This document shows, piece after piece, positions 25,375 through 36,369 of a stretch of DNA of 64,000 bases. A model generated the notes under the pieces. It saw only the letters and a program-made list of their open reading frames with translations, did no database searches and had not been told where the DNA came from. Position 1 is the first letter of the stretch; each line of letters starts with the position of its first letter. The DNA lies in assembly GCA_944990035.1 (NCBI GenBank), contig CALYLX010000084.1:124001-188000 (forward strand). Reading direction: 5' to 3'. This stretch comes from Clitopilus passeckerianus (taxonomy: Eukaryota; Basidiomycota; Agaricomycetes; Agaricales; Entolomataceae). The position numbers and the translations under genes are program-made.

Positions 25375-25812
25375 AAGACCACAGCTTTGGATGTATAGAG
25401 TACAAGTCAATGGCATAATTTCAGAACCTCACATCTTCAGAATGTCCAAGGTGGTTCTCCTGAGGTTCTCATACCTATAGAACTAGAATATGTTTATATG
25501 CCGCTTTCGCCGTCAGGCTAATCAATTTCGGAGGGGAGGCTTCTCAGTCTGGCAAGTGCTAGGCTCTTTCGCCTTCTCAGAGCTAGGGCTGCTGAGTCTG
25601 GTCCTTTGCTCACAGCGAGGAATGTCCACCATCCGGAGGAATGCTTGTGCGAGTCATGGACTCAATGTCGTTCAGTCATCTTCTGTCTCTATTTCTGTCA
25701 GATATAGCTGTGCGATATGTAGCAATCCTAAGAAGACTAATGTACACAATTGATAGATAGTTTCTACGAGAACAACCAACCTCAGATGCATCGCCCTTCA
25801 CCCCTTGGAACC
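25375..25812. other. convergent intergenic region
   Basis: Gap between the EthD gene (+) and the truncated P450 (-). No feature recognised. Confidence 0.45.
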
Positions 25813-27568
25813 TCATGCGTTAGTCCTCACGTTAGCGACATACTGCTTATCCTCCTCGCTGAGAAGTCTCTCGTACGGCTTAAACGTATACTCCGTGTTC
25901 TTGAACTCCTGCCTGAGGATAGCCTCATGCTGCTGGCTGCGAGGCTTGATGGTAGCTTCGAATGGTAGAGGGTATGTCACCAGACCCTAGAGGATGCGTC
26001 AGCTTCGAGTGTCCAGTTCGGTTCTTTTCTGAGACTCACGTCTTCGTAGCAGCTCACGTCGGGTTCGATCTCGTTCCCTAATGAACCTCGTCCTTTCTCA
26101 ATGTTGAAGCCCCAGATGATGTTCATCGTGTTAATGACCTGGAGGGTTTTATGTTATATCGGAAGAAAAAACATGTAAACCTTCGCGTACTAGTGAGTTT
26201 CTAGCCAGGTTTATCCCGACACAGTATCGCTAGTTCGGAGGATAATCAGAGCAATTCACGAGAAGACATATTTGGACGATAGGCAACTAACTCTTCCAGC
26301 ACCGAATGCGCTGTCCGTCAGCTTCTCCAGTTCAGGGTGCTTGATGAACCGTTCGGGATCGAAAGCTTTCGGGTTCTCGAAGATATTTTCATCGGAGAAA
26401 ATCCCCCCTGAAAATAGTGATAAGGAACCTGACGGCAATGTAAAAGCAGTTGAAGATATACATATATTTTGGATGACCATCGAACCCTTCGGGATGACAT
26501 ACCCGTCGTACTGAAACAAACGTGAGTCCTAGGGGGTTTCGCCGCTGGGAGTTTACGCACCGATACATCAGCTGTTGTCATATGCGGTACCCCAATGGGC
26601 GTCGGTGGTCGCACTCTGAGAATCTGCAAAGGAGAGCAAAAGCCAATGAAGGGTATCAGAAGGTGAAAACAACGAACCTCTGCGACCAGCGCTCGAACGT
26701 ATGGCAAGCGCTCGAAGTCGTGTAGTTGAGGCATTCGGTCCGAACCAACCACCTTGTCCATTTCTTCCTGTGCCCTTTGCATGACGTGAGGGTATGCCAT
26801 CAAGTACAAGACGAGGCTCTGCAAGAAAACGGCGGTCGTATCGGATCCAGCTTGAACGATCATATATCCCAAGTATCTGGACGCACGTCAGCACTCGAAG
26901 GAAAATCTTTGCGAAGGTTTCTTTCACTGACAGAACATCCTCCTTATCCAACCCCCAATCGGCAGCTTTCATACAGATCTCTTCCATGCGGCACCCGATC
27001 GCCTCTCCGCTTGCCACCCTTGATTCAACCTCCTGAACAAGAGGGACAAAAAGCCTCCTCTGTGCGTCCCTGATGCTGCGGCACAGAGATTTCCACCTCG
27101 CAAACCTCTCTGGTACGAGCTTGAACAGAGGTATCAGATCCACAGGGGGGTGATTCGTAACGTTGGTGATGTCGACCAAGTCATCCGTCATAGCCCAGAA
27201 GTCGACCAGAAATTGGGTCTTGCTACGTGGAAGGCGCATGCCAAACATGACGGACATGATGACTGAATGAGCGTATCGGCGTATGTGATTGTAGAATTCC
27301 TGACTACCATAGTTAGAGTGAGATTCTCAGCGTACAAAGATAACACGGGTACGTTGGGTTCGGAAAGGAAGTTGAAAGCTAGTTGGACACCTTCTGCTTG
27401 CTGGACCTCGAGATGTGACCTGCATGCCTGCGGAGAAAGGGCCTCGTGTGCAGCTTTGCGAACAGCTTTCCATCGTTCATCTAACAATATGCGAGAGAAA
27501 GTTAGAGTTGCACAGACAAAAAAAATTCTGGACATACCATATCTCATCCTCCAAAGCGAATCAAACAT
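25813..27568 (-). pseudogene. 5'-truncated cytochrome P450, paralogue of P450-1
   Basis: P450 body without its N-terminus. Reading begins near 27590 with PPPNLMFDSLWRMRYG, joined to ERWKAVRKAAHEALSP. The I-helix QAGSDTTAVF, the K-helix as EILR across an intron, PKAFDPERF, the heme loop FGAGR-RYCVG (split by an intron) and a C-terminus ending NVRTNA (stop 25813-25815) all remain. Missing are the membrane anchor, the PPGP hinge and about 110 residues that P450-1 has. An in-frame TGA lies just upstream of PPPNLM. A TATATAA-like box at about 27658-27664 could still drive a short transcript. The catalytic core is intact, so a recent duplication followed by 5' loss is likely. An alternative is that the missing exons are too diverged for me to see. 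Confidence 0.75.
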
Positions 27569-27837
27569 CAGGTTCGGAGGAGGTCAGAATCCGCGAACAA
27601 TGTATGTTCCCTGAAAAGAAGACTCCAGACTTGTGAACAGCCATGCCGCAGTACTGGCTGCTACTCCCACATGTTATATAAAATTCCGCCCCACTATAAA
27701 TGCTGGCTTTTGCCGCTGATTGGTGGATATGGTTGCAAGCATTCTTTCCATCATGCTGGACAACACGGACCTGCTAGAGTAGCCACAAGGCCGCATGCCG
27801 ATCCACACATAAGTTCGGCGAGCAGTTATCAGGAATA

Positions 27838-28531
27838 GGGAAGTTCAAAGCTATTGTCAGGTTGTTGTTGTCGCGTCGTTGTCAGGTTTCGTTGTCGCAG
27901 ACCTCTGTCGTGAGAAGTCCCGACAACAACTTTTCGTTTTCACCATCAGCGGACAACAGAACGTCTTATGGTCGGCATCATGAGTGATTGCAGCTGATGG
28001 CGGAACAAATAGCACTTGAGTAGCACAGCAGTCTGCGCAATAGTTGGGCAGATGTTTTGTTGAGGGGGTTTCTTTTTGCATAGTGTCATTCGGAATATTC
28101 AGCTGCCATTGGCCCAAGATTGGATAAGATGCGCCTAAGGGGACCTGGATGACACTGGCAGGGACTCCTCGTCAACCGCTGAGCCGCCGAGTCCGTGCTC
28201 TTCAGCACTGCTGCCTCCGTTTCCAAAGGTCGGGCCCCAACGGCATTTTCCAGGGCATGAGGCGTGAACGAAGTGATGTTTTTCAAAGACCTACAGTGGT
28301 AGAACTAGTACAACTACAAGTAAATTATCGATATCGTCCGTGATGACGCTTGAAGCGGCTGCCGTTGATTGAAGCTAACAACGAGCAGCGAAAACGGTCT
28401 TGAGAACGAAGTTCAGGGCGGGGTGTCAAAGCTGACTACCGTTTTCGTCTGTTGTCGGTGTTTTCGGTCCACGACAACGAAAGCTGACAACGACGCGACA
28501 ACGACAACCTGACAATAGCTTTGAACTTCCC
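27838..28531. mobile_element. 694-bp non-autonomous TIR element (MITE) with TA target duplication
   Basis: The ends are inverted copies: GGGAAGTTCAAAGCTATTGT at the left is mirrored at the right (ACAATAGCTTTGAACTTCCC). The similarity runs inward for about 70 bp, imperfectly, to about 27906 and 28465. TA dinucleotides flank both ends (27836-27837 and 28532-28533), as in Tc1/mariner-type insertions. The interior has no coding capacity. It lies between the truncated P450 and the fusion terpene synthase. Confidence 0.75.
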
Positions 28532-28533
28532 TA

Positions 28534-28985
28534 ATAGCGACAAGCATCCAGCGCTGTGACTGTGAATCCATCTGGATATTTGACACTGCACAAAAGCCAC
28601 CTTGGTCCTCACTGGCAGATACTATATTCCCGAACAACTTGAAGCTTGCATCTCCTCCGTAACGCATGCCTTTAACGACAGAGAAAGCACCCCAGATGGT
28701 CAAATCTTGTCACTCTCATCATGAACACCCAGTGTTGCGCTCGGTTGCCGATATTCTGTAAAGGTCTTATGTGGTGCCATTACTAGTAGCGCAACAACTG
28801 CGTTCAATGATTTATCCGAGGTGCCATTTGTATTTTGCTTGGAACGAAAGATGGAGGGTCTAAATGTCGTCCAACTGATGCCTGTCGACAATTAATAAAG
28901 CGATCCAGAATAGCCAAGGATTTAGTCCGTGGTCAGAGAGGAAAGGTGTTCTTATAGATTGCTTTCTATGTCTATGTTAATACAT
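28534..28985. other. 3' intergenic region of the fusion terpene synthase
   Basis: No gene or repeat recognised. Probably 3' UTR and downstream spacer. Confidence 0.4.
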
Positions 28986-31847
28986 TTATGATTGCGTACG
29001 AAGTAAATAGGAAGATGCATTTCGGGAGACCATTCCACCTAATCCTAGTAATCCGGTCCAATGATTATTGGCGGTCACTTCAGTTATAGTGTTAAGGATA
29101 GGGCTACCTGGCGTAGGGGTAACAGGTTGGGTGGTGAGAAGCTCGAGGCGAGAGGCGAGGTCCATGTTGTCACGGATATACTTTGTGTCTCCACGAGTCT
29201 GGAGGACGAGGAACATGCTACCAGTCCTTGCACCGCAGTCAAACAACCCAATGCGCTTCTCGAAGAGGTCATAAGAAGGCACGGAATCAATGACGGAGGC
29301 AATGCAAGAGAAGAGGGAGCCATGGCCGGTCTTTCTGACGATGGAGAGGGAAGGCGTAACGCGCTTGTCGAAATCCCTGGCAGCAACGACAGGGGTGGAA
29401 GTTTTTCCAGGAGTAGATAGGACTGTCTTCTCATACTGTCAGGATTCATTAGTCAATTCGAGGTCCATATTATCAGTGATCGATGCCTACCAAGTTCCTG
29501 TGCGCCGCTCGTGCGACGTCGTCATTTGCGGCATTATAGATCAGGTAGTCGATACCGAGGAAAGTGGTAGCGGCATCAGTCACAAATGCATGACCCAGAA
29601 CGCTCTGGGAGACCTTTTCGTAGCGCTTCCACTGGTAGGAGTCAAAGGCAGCCTGTAGTGCTCCACTGAATGCTTTCTCAGGGTCAGTGACGCCAGTCGA
29701 GACGAAGTAATTTCCTCGAACGGCTGCACAGAGTAGACACAATTAGTTAATAGCCAATTGAAGGAATAATTAATACTTACGTTCGAGAACGAGAGGAGCG
29801 TCAGGGCCAATAAGGACTGCGGTACCACCTTGGTAGTCACCGACGTAGAGCAATGCATAGCGACCATTCCAGGTCGAGCTCTCAATCCAGCTGGAAGCGC
29901 TCATGAAAGCACCCATGGCATCGTTATGAGCGTCAGGGACGACGGTGCCTTCAAGGTCGACGTTACCGTAGCCGCGGAAGGTGTTGATGAGCCAGTCAGC
30001 CACGGTTTTGGCTGAGCGAGCAGAAGAGTCGACGGCAACATCAAGACGGCCGACCTTGCTGTGCGGGATACTAAAGCGATTGAGCATAGAAGAGACGGCT
30101 AGAACGGTTGTCAGAATTATAGCTCATGTAAGTTAAGAAAGCCAAAGACTCACTCATCCAGGCAATGGACTTGGCAGATTCGAGAACATCATCCGAAGAC
30201 TTGTGAGTAATGCCGGTCTGAAGAAGCCCCGTTAGAGTGGTCTTGATTCGGAGTGTATAAGGACTTACCGATCCAGGAATGTAGGGCTCAATTGCTATGA
30301 TACCAACATGCTCAGGACGAGGAGGCTTGGGGAGCTCAATGAGGTTGGATACAACGATTTGCGAGCTGTTCTTGGCCTTGTTGGAGCTACTCTCAATGGC
30401 TTCAATATCAAGAGCGAGATCGACCTCAGGCTCCTTGTCGACGTTGAAAATAACATCGCGAAGACGAGTTTCTTCGCTGTCGTCGGGAATTTCGTCTTCA
30501 GGAGTGGGCTCGGGGAAGAATTCGAGTTTGGGGAAGGGAACACCTCCTGGGAGGTCGCCAATGTTGTAACGTCCGCTCTGCAGAGCCATTTAACATCGGA
30601 AGGTTGTAGTCAAGCTGCGTCACGTACCTCTTGAGACCAAGCCATGTTTCCACCCATGCAGTAGGGGAGACATGCAATCCAGCGACGAACTTCGGGGTCC
30701 TTACCGAGCTCGGGGTGGTTGAGAACAGCCATCCCGGCGGGAATATAGTCGGCTTCCTTCTGTCGGATCTTGTCCTCGACAACTTTCTTGGCCTCTTCAA
30801 ACGTCAGACCTTCATGATCTTGCAGGATGCGGAGAATGTTGGTGTCGTCTGACTGAGTGAGCTTCTCTTTGGCGTAGGAGAAGTAGTCGTTGGTGAGGCC
30901 TACGTGGTCTAAGAAGGGGTATCAGCCGACGAATGGGAAGTCAAGCGAAAGGATACGTACCTGAGATAATGCCCTCAGCTTCACGCATGAGAGGATGGTT
31001 GACTTGCTCGTCAGTCAGGTTGATATCGAGCGTATATCGGAAGTATGCTAAAGAAAGGATCAGCAGCCGCTTATTTCAGAATACGATGTCTTCTCACAGT
31101 TGGCGAAGTACTGGGAAAAATCAACGAGTAGTTCAAATACGAGGCTGAAGCGATGCTTACCATGGCAATGTTCACGCGACGAACAGCAAGATACTGGTCG
31201 AGATTCTGAAACGGCTCGTGGATGTTGGAATCCCACCATTCGTGCGTACACTTTGTTAGTTGATCGAAAGTACGAGGATGAGAGGTAGCTTTGATAGCGC
31301 GGAAAACGATATCGTGACAGAGCTCGGCTCTATCTTCTGGGTGAAGAGGCTAAAGTTCGCGATCAGAGGGGGATAAGTCTAGGGCCGTATCTGAGAGAAC
31401 GTACTCCTGTGCCAGTAGCAGCTTTCTTGAAGCCCGGGATACGATCGAGCATTCGACCGCTGTCGATATAGTCATCGGCGAGGAAGAAGATGCTGGCCAT
31501 GATACCTCCCCAGACCATTCTGTCGAAGTCAGCGGCGGGTGCACCTAGCGGAAAAAAATGTTCAGACAATGCGACCTGGGATAGGGACAACAACACTTAC
31601 ACCATGTGCTGAAGCCAGCCAGGTTTCCGAAGGGAATACGCTGACGTTTCTTCTCACTGGTGAATGGCCAGTACTTCATCATCCATTCGTCGTTGAGGCG
31701 GTACAGTTCTGTAGGTTGGGTGAGTGGTTGAAGCAAGATTCAATCGGTCGTCATACCTTTCCATCGGGGATGGTTTCGAGCCGGAGGATAAGGCTGACCA
31801 GGAAGAGGTGGGAAAGGTGCAATTTTTCCAAGCTTGACTGTAGACAT
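28986..31847 (-). CDS. sesquiterpene synthase fused to a degenerate HMG-CoA synthase domain
   Basis: Core enzyme of the cluster, in at least ten exons, starting MSTVKLGKIAPFPPLPG at 31847. The N-terminal third is a class I terpene synthase. It has FLADDYIDS (DDxxD, 31462-31476) and NDYFSYAKE (NSE motif, 30865-30891), both for Mg-diphosphate binding. It ends in GGNMAWSQESGRYN as in basidiomycete enzymes. An acidic linker of about 90 residues follows. The C-terminal part matches HMG-CoA synthase: GRLDV, WIESSTWNGRYALLYVGD, AVLIGPDAPLVLER and KRIGLFDCGARTGS. The active-site Cys region reads PDAHNDAMGAF (29905-29938) without Cys, the His region reads YLIYNAAN, and the Glu position reads AVDSSARS. 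So acetoacetyl-CoA condensation is unlikely. From memory, a synthase of this architecture makes hirsutene in Stereum hirsutum. The product here is inferred, not shown. Farnesyl diphosphate is the expected substrate. Confidence 0.88.
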
Positions 31848-32829
31848 TGTGTTCTCGATGTAGTTGGCTGTGACTTGACGAAGCAGCTCCAGTCAGTTTA
31901 TAAAACAGAATCCTTCCGCAAAACGAAGATAACGCACGATTACAGCTGAAGCCTGAAAATGCGGACACATCGCGGAGGTCCTTGAAGTCAAATCAGATCA
32001 GGGGACGAACCGACCGCAAATCGTGCGGGAAACATCAGGTCCGCAAAAATCGAACCGAGCCAAAGCAGAATCTCCATGCTCAGAATGGCGACTCCTTTTA
32101 GAGTCAGATAATCCAATAGAACCAGTTTGTTACTGTACCCGAAGGCTGGGATTTCTTTAGGTCCGGTATCCAGGTCTGAGAGTGGCACGTTCTAGGAAGA
32201 AATGATAGATTTTCGGTACAATCGCCCCGCATCGTCCCAACCGCTTGAGAGGGGTGAACCTGGCGAGTCCTCAGTGTCCACGTTGTTCACTAGCCAACGA
32301 AACTAGTACTGTCCGGGACTCACAGGCAGGGTCAGATGTTCACTTCTCAGTTGCAGTAGGTCAAGGTGTCGCGCGGAGTAACTCAAGAGCAGTAGAACAG
32401 AGGCGTACCACCTCCGCTCCTGGCAAGTTTGTTCAAGGCTTGCCTTACGGTCTGTTGAACGAACCGCCGGCGGCGAAAACTTTCGTCCTGTTTGGCCCAA
32501 GGAGAAACCCTTGATAAACATGGCCAAACGGATCTGTTGCGGTGCTACTGACAGACGCGCAAGATGGGAAACGGGTTTACCACATCGCCACATACGCCCT
32601 CTAGGGTTCGTGAAGCGATAGGGAGAATGATTCCTTCAATAAGTTCCAGTTGTTGTCCAGTCGATACCCAAGAATGTCATTTCGAGACCCTTCAGTCAAC
32701 TTCGCGAGCACAACGGCCGCCGGACATCAAGTGGGAGTGGGCAATCCCCACCAGACCGCGAGCGGCTGTGGCTGTGTTACCTAAGCGACGCGACACATAT
32801 CCCGGCCGATTGAAGTGACCCAGCTAATT
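31848..32829. promoter_or_regulatory. upstream region of the fusion terpene synthase
   Basis: About 980 bp with no supportable gene. It includes CGCCGGCG near 32465 and CGGCCG at 32714-32719. It is the last segment with cluster-like composition before the AT-rich repeat zone. Confidence 0.4.
32714..32719. promoter_or_regulatory. CGGCCG palindrome upstream of the fusion terpene synthase
   Basis: Hexamer 867 bp upstream of the ATG, so far for a core promoter site. Weak evidence. Confidence 0.18.
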
Positions 32830-34668
32830 TGTGGTCGGCACATTGGGTTATCTGGGGGAGAATTTGCGCGATTTATCATAGATATGTATATACAACAGTT
32901 TTATACTGCTACAGTGGCAATACAGTGCTCAACCTTACCCATTGCGAAGTTCCCCAGCCAAATCAGGGTGTGAAAAGTACATCAAACTTGTAAGTTATAG
33001 ATCTCCTCAGCGAGTCATTGGATTGGAATGATGCAAGAAGCAAAATTGTAGTATTTTCAGAGCTCTACAATTCTCCATGACTCGTATCTTGATATCAGCT
33101 TGTCTTCATAGATTTTGCAATGATCTTTTACCACTAATTTGCCATTTTCCATCTTTTAATTGTCTTTATTCTAATTTTTAATCAATAGGAAGCGAAGTAA
33201 AAACATATCTGGACACTTTGCCCAGCAAAACCATCTGGCAAAACTCAGCGTACAAAAAGATCTATTCATTCCAAAATTTGCCGCACATCTTTGTTAGGTG
33301 ACTGCATGTCACCTGGGATCACCAAGCATGACACCACAGAGCCTCAAGGTCTCCCGGAAAATTGAGCACCACAATTGGGGGCCAAACACATTATTTGATC
33401 TCCTTTCACCTCTTAGACAACCCTCACGCACATATAACCCAGTAAATTCCAGTTTCTGTATGTGAATCCCAGCTTTACAGTGTTTTATCAGGCTGATTTC
33501 AAATTTTTGGTAATTTTGCTTAGTCACCACCTATTTCAAGTCATCAGAAATATCCAACATAACTTGTTCTGTCTTGACTAGGTCTTACCCAACTTATTGT
33601 ATCTTACACCTAATTAAGACACTCCAAAATACAAATAAGTTAGCTAAGATTGAACAATGCCATCAAGGTTGCATTACGAAAGTCAAGAAAAAATAGTAAA
33701 CCCTTTAAATAATATTATAATGTCTTGACATTGCTCTTATGGACCAAAATATATAGAATAATTATAGTCCTCTGGATAAGGCTAGGTCTTGTTAAGCAGG
33801 CAGGGAAGTGCAACTAACAGAGAGCGCTTACCTTGAGTGTAGAGACTAAGTGAGTACTAACTATGTAAGAACAAGTGGTAAAACTCTTATTATATTGTGG
33901 TACAGAATGTACACTATATGTATATACAAGTATAAAGTGCGCACAGACCATGTATGTGTAAGTGCATGGAATGATGTAGAACATTACGAAATGTGCTAAA
34001 TATAGTATGAAATAGAAGTGTATATATAGTAATAATGGTGTGTAATGGAATCATATGTGACGTAATGTACATAATATTGTATGAGTTATGGAATAACCCT
34101 AGACCTTAGTCACATGTTGTGTCAGGTAATATCATGTGATGTGTCACGTGTCCAGATGCGTCAATATTCCAACAGGTCTAAGTGGGTAATGTCTATAGTG
34201 GACACAAAATACAGATCATTGTCTGTTTCTGATAAGGTGGTGCCAGTCCGGTCAGACTCCAAATCAGGCTAAACGTTTCCTGTTGCCTCAAAAACTAAAT
34301 AGTTTGTGTATGTCGAGATAGCAGCAATAGATGGCTCTGCAAGAGGTGCAGACCAGCAGTTGCCAATACCAGAGGTAGGGGATGGGCTGGTCAGCCTAGA
34401 GGCCTTTATTCTGAAAGTTAGATAATGCTTTTTTTTGCAGATACATGTAGGTATTGCATTGTAGCACTTGTAGAAGTTCAATGCCACCTTTGTTACAAAT
34501 TTTTCGGGCACGAGTGTGGCCAGAACATGGCCACAGCACATCAGAGGGCAGTTTTTTGCGCCACTTTAACCACTATACAACCACTTTAAACATTTTTAAG
34601 GCATTACTTAACATGAGATACTCATTCTAAGTCTGCTACACATTTAATACCCTCAGAAAGCTAATGTC
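32830..34668. other. AT-rich region, no gene recognised
   Basis: Composition drops to clearly AT-rich with TA-rich runs (for example 33660-34080). Short frames only. Probably decayed repeat sequence, marking the change from cluster to transposon territory. Confidence 0.5.
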
Positions 34669-34997
34669 ATGATGAAGAAGGCTAAAAAAGTGAGATTTTT
34701 TTATGTGCACAGACCTCATATCTTATCTAATCTTTTATCTTACTTCTTTCAGATGCCAAGCAAGTTTACGGTTGACAGTACACGGTGGTGCGAGGATTGT
34801 GTCTTAGCAGTTCATATTGGCACAGAGGTCAAATCCAATTGGAATGCTCATTTAAAAAGTAGCAAACACAAGAAAAACACCTCGAAGCATGGCACAGGCA
34901 AAGCGGCAAGCATTACCAATTTCTTTCAAAAGAAGTCTGCAACGACGACGCCTAGCCTAGCCAATAATCCGTCCATCACGGTCCAACAAACTGCCGA
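34669..34997 (+). pseudogene. 5' fragment of a zinc-finger (probably transposon-encoded) gene
   Basis: A short exon (MMKKAKK, from 34669) is followed by a GTGAGA...TTTCAG intron and an exon starting MPSKFTVDSTRWCEDC. It has C-x2-C...H-x5-H (WCEDC then NAHLKSSKH), then ITNFFQKK. BED/U1-like zinc fingers with a following SITNFF-type segment are common at the start of fungal DNA transposases. That assignment is inference. The frame ends at the junction with the Tc1-like remnant. Confidence 0.45.
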
Positions 34998-36367
34998 GGC
35001 TTATAACCTTGTCCAGGCTCCCTTGGCTTTAGCTACTGCCTGAATCCTCCTAGGCATAGATTCAATCAAATTCTGACACACTTCCTTGGGTATCTCATTC
35101 CACAACTTGGCTACCCTCTCCCAAAGGTCTAAAACTCCACCAGGCAGGTGATCAAACTTTTTGAGCTCATTCTTGACATGAACCCAAAGGTGTTCAATAG
35201 GGTTCATATCAGGAGAATGTGCTGGCCATATGAGAACATTAATATCATGGTCTTCAAACCATTTCTTGGCCAGTTTGCTGGTGTGCTTGGAGTTGTTGTC
35301 TTGCTGGAATATAATGTCCTCAGGTTCGAGTTCATACCACTCCAGAGTTTGCCAGAGATCTTCATCTAAAATCTATGTGTAAAGTTGAGCATCCATATTA
35401 CCTTCAATTCTGGTAGCATATCTAACCCCCTCCCATCTCATACAACCCCACACTATGATACTTCCACCACTGTATTTAGTAGTTTCCTATACTGTGCGTG
35501 CATTAAGGCCCTCTCTCTCTCCTCTTTCCAGACCCATTGTGTCCCATCTGACCCCAAGCGGTTGATTTTAGTCTCATCAGACCATATAACATGCTTCCAG
35601 TCCTCCACAGTCCAGTGCAGATGTTGTTCTGCAAATTCCTTCCGAAGGCGCTTATGCTGTTTTTGAGTGCAGGCCTTTTCCTCTTCTTCACAGCTTTCCA
35701 ACCAGCGTTACGCAAGCCACGGCACACAGTCTGAGCTGACAGAGGTTGGTTGGTGATGTTACGTAAGGCCTGCGTAGCCTCAATAGCTGTAGAAAGCTTG
35801 CCCATGCGCATTGCACGTTTGGTGTAGTCGATGTTGGCAGAGATAAGCTTGGCTGGCCGGCCACCAGAAGACTTATCAAGGTCTGGAAGATGTTGATTAC
35901 GGATTCTAGAGATAGAAGCAAGGCCAACACCAGTGTCTCTGTTGATCTGGCGGACAGAGGCACCAGATTGAAGCAGTTCAACAACGCGGATAATTTGAGC
36001 CTTGGTAAGGGACTTTATAGCAGAGTTGGGGGTCTAGGATGGACCGGACAGCTACTTATATACTAATATCACACTCTAGTCACATGACCTTGTTGATTAC
36101 AATCAACAAAGTAGAGTGTCACATGACTTATTAGGTAATTCACAGTTTTCCATCAAGCAGTTACATAACTGTTCCAATAAGTTGCTGTTTTGTTTTGCTT
36201 ATATCATCCATCAAACTTCATTGCACAGCCTCATGCTTTTTCAGACTCAAGCCATGACCTTAAACTATATTGGGTAATATTTCGATGATTTTATCAATTT
36301 TATTTTCTGAGCTATTAAAGCATCTTTAGAAAAGTAGCAAACATTGGAACACTTTTGTTGCTTACTG
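34998..36367 (-). mobile_element. decayed Tc1-like transposon with one TIR
   Basis: Minus-strand transposase pieces in order: helix-turn-helix (GLASISRIRNQH, SGGRPAKL), then HWTVEDWKHVIWSDETKINR (first catalytic Asp), then MNPIEHLWVHVKNELKK (catalytic Glu). Frames shift between the pieces, so it is dead. The outer end at about 36180-36367 matches the TIR of the element at 47662-49268 and is followed by TA. The other TIR is missing: the sequence stops directly after the transposase stop codon, next to the zinc-finger fragment. Confidence 0.8.
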
Positions 36368-36369
36368 TA

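Noticed and set aside
27838..28531. CRISPR-like or tandem GACAAC repeats
   Set aside because: The repeats are the two arms of a TIR element, not an array; the genome is eukaryotic.
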